Assembly (NCBI GenBank): GCA_028712015.1
Contig: JAQTRB010000054.1
Span: forward strand, 1 to 8,288
Reading direction: 5' to 3'
From: Syntrophales bacterium
GTDB taxonomy: Bacteria > Desulfobacterota > Syntrophia > Syntrophales > UBA5619
Length of the DNA: 8,288 nucleotides
The notes under the pieces are model-generated. The model made no database searches, was not told the DNA's origin, and was given only the letters and a program-made list of their open reading frames with translations. Positions 6,188 to 8,288 of this stretch are shown here, one piece after another; positions within the stretch are counted from its first letter, which is position 1, and the number at the start of each line of letters is the position of its first letter. The position numbers were made by a program, and so were the translations under genes.

Positions 6188-8288
6188 ATGGATGCGGCGG
6201 AAAAAAAGCGACCCTTGACGGCGCTGGAGATCAATCTGGAGAGGACCCGGGCGGTCGTGGATATCCCGGAGAAGTATCGGATTCTTCTCGATATCGTTCG
6301 GAACCATTATGGGGTTGCCAAACGGACGGAGGAGCTGCTGGTCGAGCTGCACCACCCGTTTGTGAACTGGGAATACCTGCTGACGCAACTCAAAGGCCTT
6401 TCCATCGGTAATTTCTACGATTTCAACATCCATGAACAGGGGCTGTCCGCGCTCAAAACATTTGGGGATATCTACCTGACCGTCATCGCGTCGGCGGGCG
6501 CCGAAGAGATCCGGGAAAACGCCGTCCGTTACGGTTTTGAATATCTCAATATCGTTCTTTCCGGGAGCGGCAACCTTCTGCCGAGAAACGGGGAGCTGTT
6601 TACCCCCTTCTTCCGATCGCTCATCGACCTGTCGGGAAAGCAGGTTGATCTGCTGAAGAAATCATCGGGTCAGGTGAAGGCCATTGCCGGACGGATCATG
6701 GAGAATCCCGCCGGAATGGATCTGCGGGAGGTCGGTCGGCTTCTGTTCACCGCGCTTGGGGCGACGTACCGATACTGGCTGACGCAGCCGGATCCCTCCT
6801 TGTGGTTTTCCACGGATGGCGAAACCGGGGAAGACCGCGATGCCTATCGCGATCTGATCTCGCCCCTTTCCCATGAGCAGATCCGCAACCTGATCCGGCG
6901 CCTGGAAACCCTGGAACGGCAGGCTTCGACTGATGGGGACCGGCTTTCGCTCTGCCTGGAGATGCCCGATCACGGACAGATCGCAAACGGATACCTTCGG
7001 GTCGCGGATGCCTTGGAAAAATCGGACGCCTTCAAGGGGCATCATTATCTGGCCAAGCTCAATTTTCTGTTCAAGATGATGGGCGTCGCCGCGCTGTCGG
7101 ATCACCACAGCGCCGGCCTGACGGAGATCAATCGCTGCCTCGGAAGGGCGTTGAAGGAAGAGAATCAGCAGACGGCCAATGAGTTTGTGAAAAATCTCTT
7201 CCGGTTGCTTAAAAACTTGTCTTCACAGAAACCTTACCGGGGCTCGATCATCGATTGCATTACCACCCTGGCCAGAGAGGTCTTTGATTCCAACAACCAC
7301 CCGCTGGCGGATGTCTTCATCGATGAACTCGTGGCCTTCGGTTTTCAGCATCCCGATCTTCAGGGATCGACCACCGAATGGCAGATTCAGGTGAATCCGG
7401 CCCATATCCAAAACATCCGTTCCTGGATCGAGATTATTTCGCTGAAGCCGAGATGGACCAAGAAATTGCTTTCGGCGCTGATCATCAATCTGAAGTTGCA
7501 GGGGGTTTTCATTCGCGACACGGACCTTCTCCAGAAGGATATCTCCCGCCTGCTGAATTCCGATATCCTGCCCGCCTACAACCTGGTGAAGCAACTCCTC
7601 AGAATCTTCCCGGTATTCTTTACCGAAATCGGCGCGGAAGGAGAGCTGCGGACGATCTCCACGGAGGTCGACGAACTCACCGCCAGGAACGACCGGCTGA
7701 TCTATTTCCTGAGGAAACAATCGCACGTCGAAAGCAACAGCCGCCTGGTCCCCTTCATGGAAGACATCTTCCGCTACTGGAACTCGGGCGACAAGGAATT
7801 TCTGAAGGAGCACCTGCCCGTGGAGGTTTTTCGGGAGATTCGAGTCTCCGGCGAATATTTTGAAGACCTTCACCGTATCTTCGGTAAACTGTTCGGGAAG
7901 ATCCGCGGCGACGTTCCGAAGCTGCTGGATTGGGACGAAGAGAAAATATCCAGGGAGATCGAATCGGTCGACGGCGTCGGCGGGAGAGAAAGGGAACGCG
8001 CCCGGCTGATGGTTCGATTTTACCAACTGATTTACAAGAAGTATTTCCACCAGCATACCGATATTCTCAACGAGCTGGAGCTCTCCTGCCTGCTGGAGCC
8101 GGTGAAAATTCGTTCCCTCCGGCGCGCCCTGCAAAGGAATGATTATTACAAAAGCCTGACAATTGTGCTGGCGATGCTGACCGTTCTCAAGGAGAAGGTG
8201 CTTTCGCCCCAAAAGACGGATTATTCCGAAAACATCTATTACAAAAGGCATATCGCGGCGGGCATCCCGTCCATGTACGGAACCTATC
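6188..8288 (+). CDS. Large protein of uncertain family, N-terminal 700 residues (cut by window edge); possibly PEP/pyruvate-binding-domain protein
   Basis: The frame is open to the window end with no stop, so the protein exceeds 700 residues. The visible part is soluble, without signal peptide or transmembrane segments, rich in Leu, Glu, Lys and Arg, and probably almost all helical. Recognisable-looking stretches are DIPEKYRILLDIV with LLVELHHPFVNWEYLL (first 60 residues) and YYKRHIAAGIPSMYGTY at the very end. From memory these resemble large deltaproteobacterial proteins carrying a C-terminal pyruvate-phosphate-dikinase-type PEP/pyruvate-binding domain; the defining domain would lie beyond the window, so this is tentative. 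Coding is supported by 2.1 kb without a stop and strong third-position G/C bias. Neither candidate start (ATG 6188, or ATG 6128 adding MCRREFFELHSPGFRINLTG) has a clear Shine-Dalgarno; 6188 is preferred because the similarity to remembered relatives begins shortly after it. It is divergent from tpiA and may share its control region. Confidence 0.8.
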   Translation, partial: MDAAEKKRPLTALEINLERTRAVVDIPEKYRILLDIVRNHYGVAKRTEELLVELHHPFVNWEYLLTQLKGLSIGNFYDFNIHEQGLSALKTFGDIYLTVIASAGAEEIRENAVRYGFEYLNIVLSGSGNLLPRNGELFTPFFRSLIDLSGKQVDLLKKSSGQVKAIAGRIMENPAGMDLREVGRLLFTALGATYRYWLTQPDPSLWFSTDGETGEDRDAYRDLISPLSHEQIRNLIRRLETLERQASTDGDRLSLCLEMPDHGQIANGYLRVADALEKSDAFKGHHYLAKLNFLFKMMGVAALSDHHSAGLTEINRCLGRALKEENQQTANEFVKNLFRLLKNLSSQKPYRGSIIDCITTLAREVFDSNNHPLADVFIDELVAFGFQHPDLQGSTTEWQIQVNPAHIQNIRSWIEIISLKPRWTKKLLSALIINLKLQGVFIRDTDLLQKDISRLLNSDILPAYNLVKQLLRIFPVFFTEIGAEGELRTISTEVDELTARNDRLIYFLRKQSHVESNSRLVPFMEDIFRYWNSGDKEFLKEHLPVEVFREIRVSGEYFEDLHRIFGKLFGKIRGDVPKLLDWDEEKISREIESVDGVGGRERERARLMVRFYQLIYKKYFHQHTDILNELELSCLLEPVKIRSLRRALQRNDYYKSLTIVLAMLTVLKEKVLSPQKTDYSENIYYKRHIAAGIPSMYGTY

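Noticed and set aside
7223..8251. 342-codon minus-strand frame opposite the large plus-strand protein
   Set aside because: The plus strand is open across the whole 2.1 kb with a natural amino-acid make-up and codon-position bias. The minus frame covers only part of it, has no ribosome binding site evidence and reads as the complement of common codons.

Overview
This GC-rich bacterial window looks chromosomal and mostly housekeeping. A triosephosphate isomerase gene, secG and a CCA-encoding tRNA-Leu(GAG) lie in a row, with a strong YjgR/DUF853 ATPase nearby. Sigma70-type promoters and intrinsic terminators can be read by eye. The gene mix suggests a proteobacterium in the broad sense, most likely a Desulfobacterota ('deltaproteobacterial') lineage. 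That placement is inference: no rRNA or other decisive marker is present.

Layout. Every gene up to about 6.0 kb is on the minus strand, so the following runs against the numbering. A clear promoter at 6075-6103 drives tpiA (5215-5982), which is followed after 4 nt by secG (4842-5210, GTG start). The secG to tRNA gap holds a separate promoter with a perfect TTGACA (4768-4796). Next come tRNA-Leu(GAG) (4629-4715) and a strong intrinsic terminator (4582-4619). A 260-nt spacer with a few short repeats follows, then a gene for an unrecognised 509-residue secreted protein, probably a lipoprotein (2790-4319). A 270-nt AT-richer spacer carries two tandem sigma70-like promoters. The better one starts transcription almost exactly on the ATG of a 30-codon leader ORF that ends just before the yjgR/DUF853 (HerA/FtsK-like ATPase) gene (974-2518). 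After a 99-nt gap containing two mutually exclusive hairpins comes a short-chain dehydrogenase/reductase gene (86-874), closed by an intrinsic terminator (51-77). On the plus strand, divergent from tpiA, a long open frame starts at 6188 (or 6128) and runs off the window's right edge. Its 700 visible codons encode a large, soluble, helix-rich protein, tentatively the N-terminal part of a PEP/pyruvate-binding-domain family protein.

Function. tpiA (glycolysis), secG (Sec translocon) and the tRNA are unrelated in function but form a compact housekeeping block; secG next to tRNA-Leu(GAG) is also the E. coli order (secG-leuU). The ATPase and the reductase have no evident shared pathway. I found no phage, transposon, CRISPR or defence system. 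The less ordinary items are the leader ORF ahead of yjgR, the duplicated-module lipoprotein and the truncated plus-strand protein.
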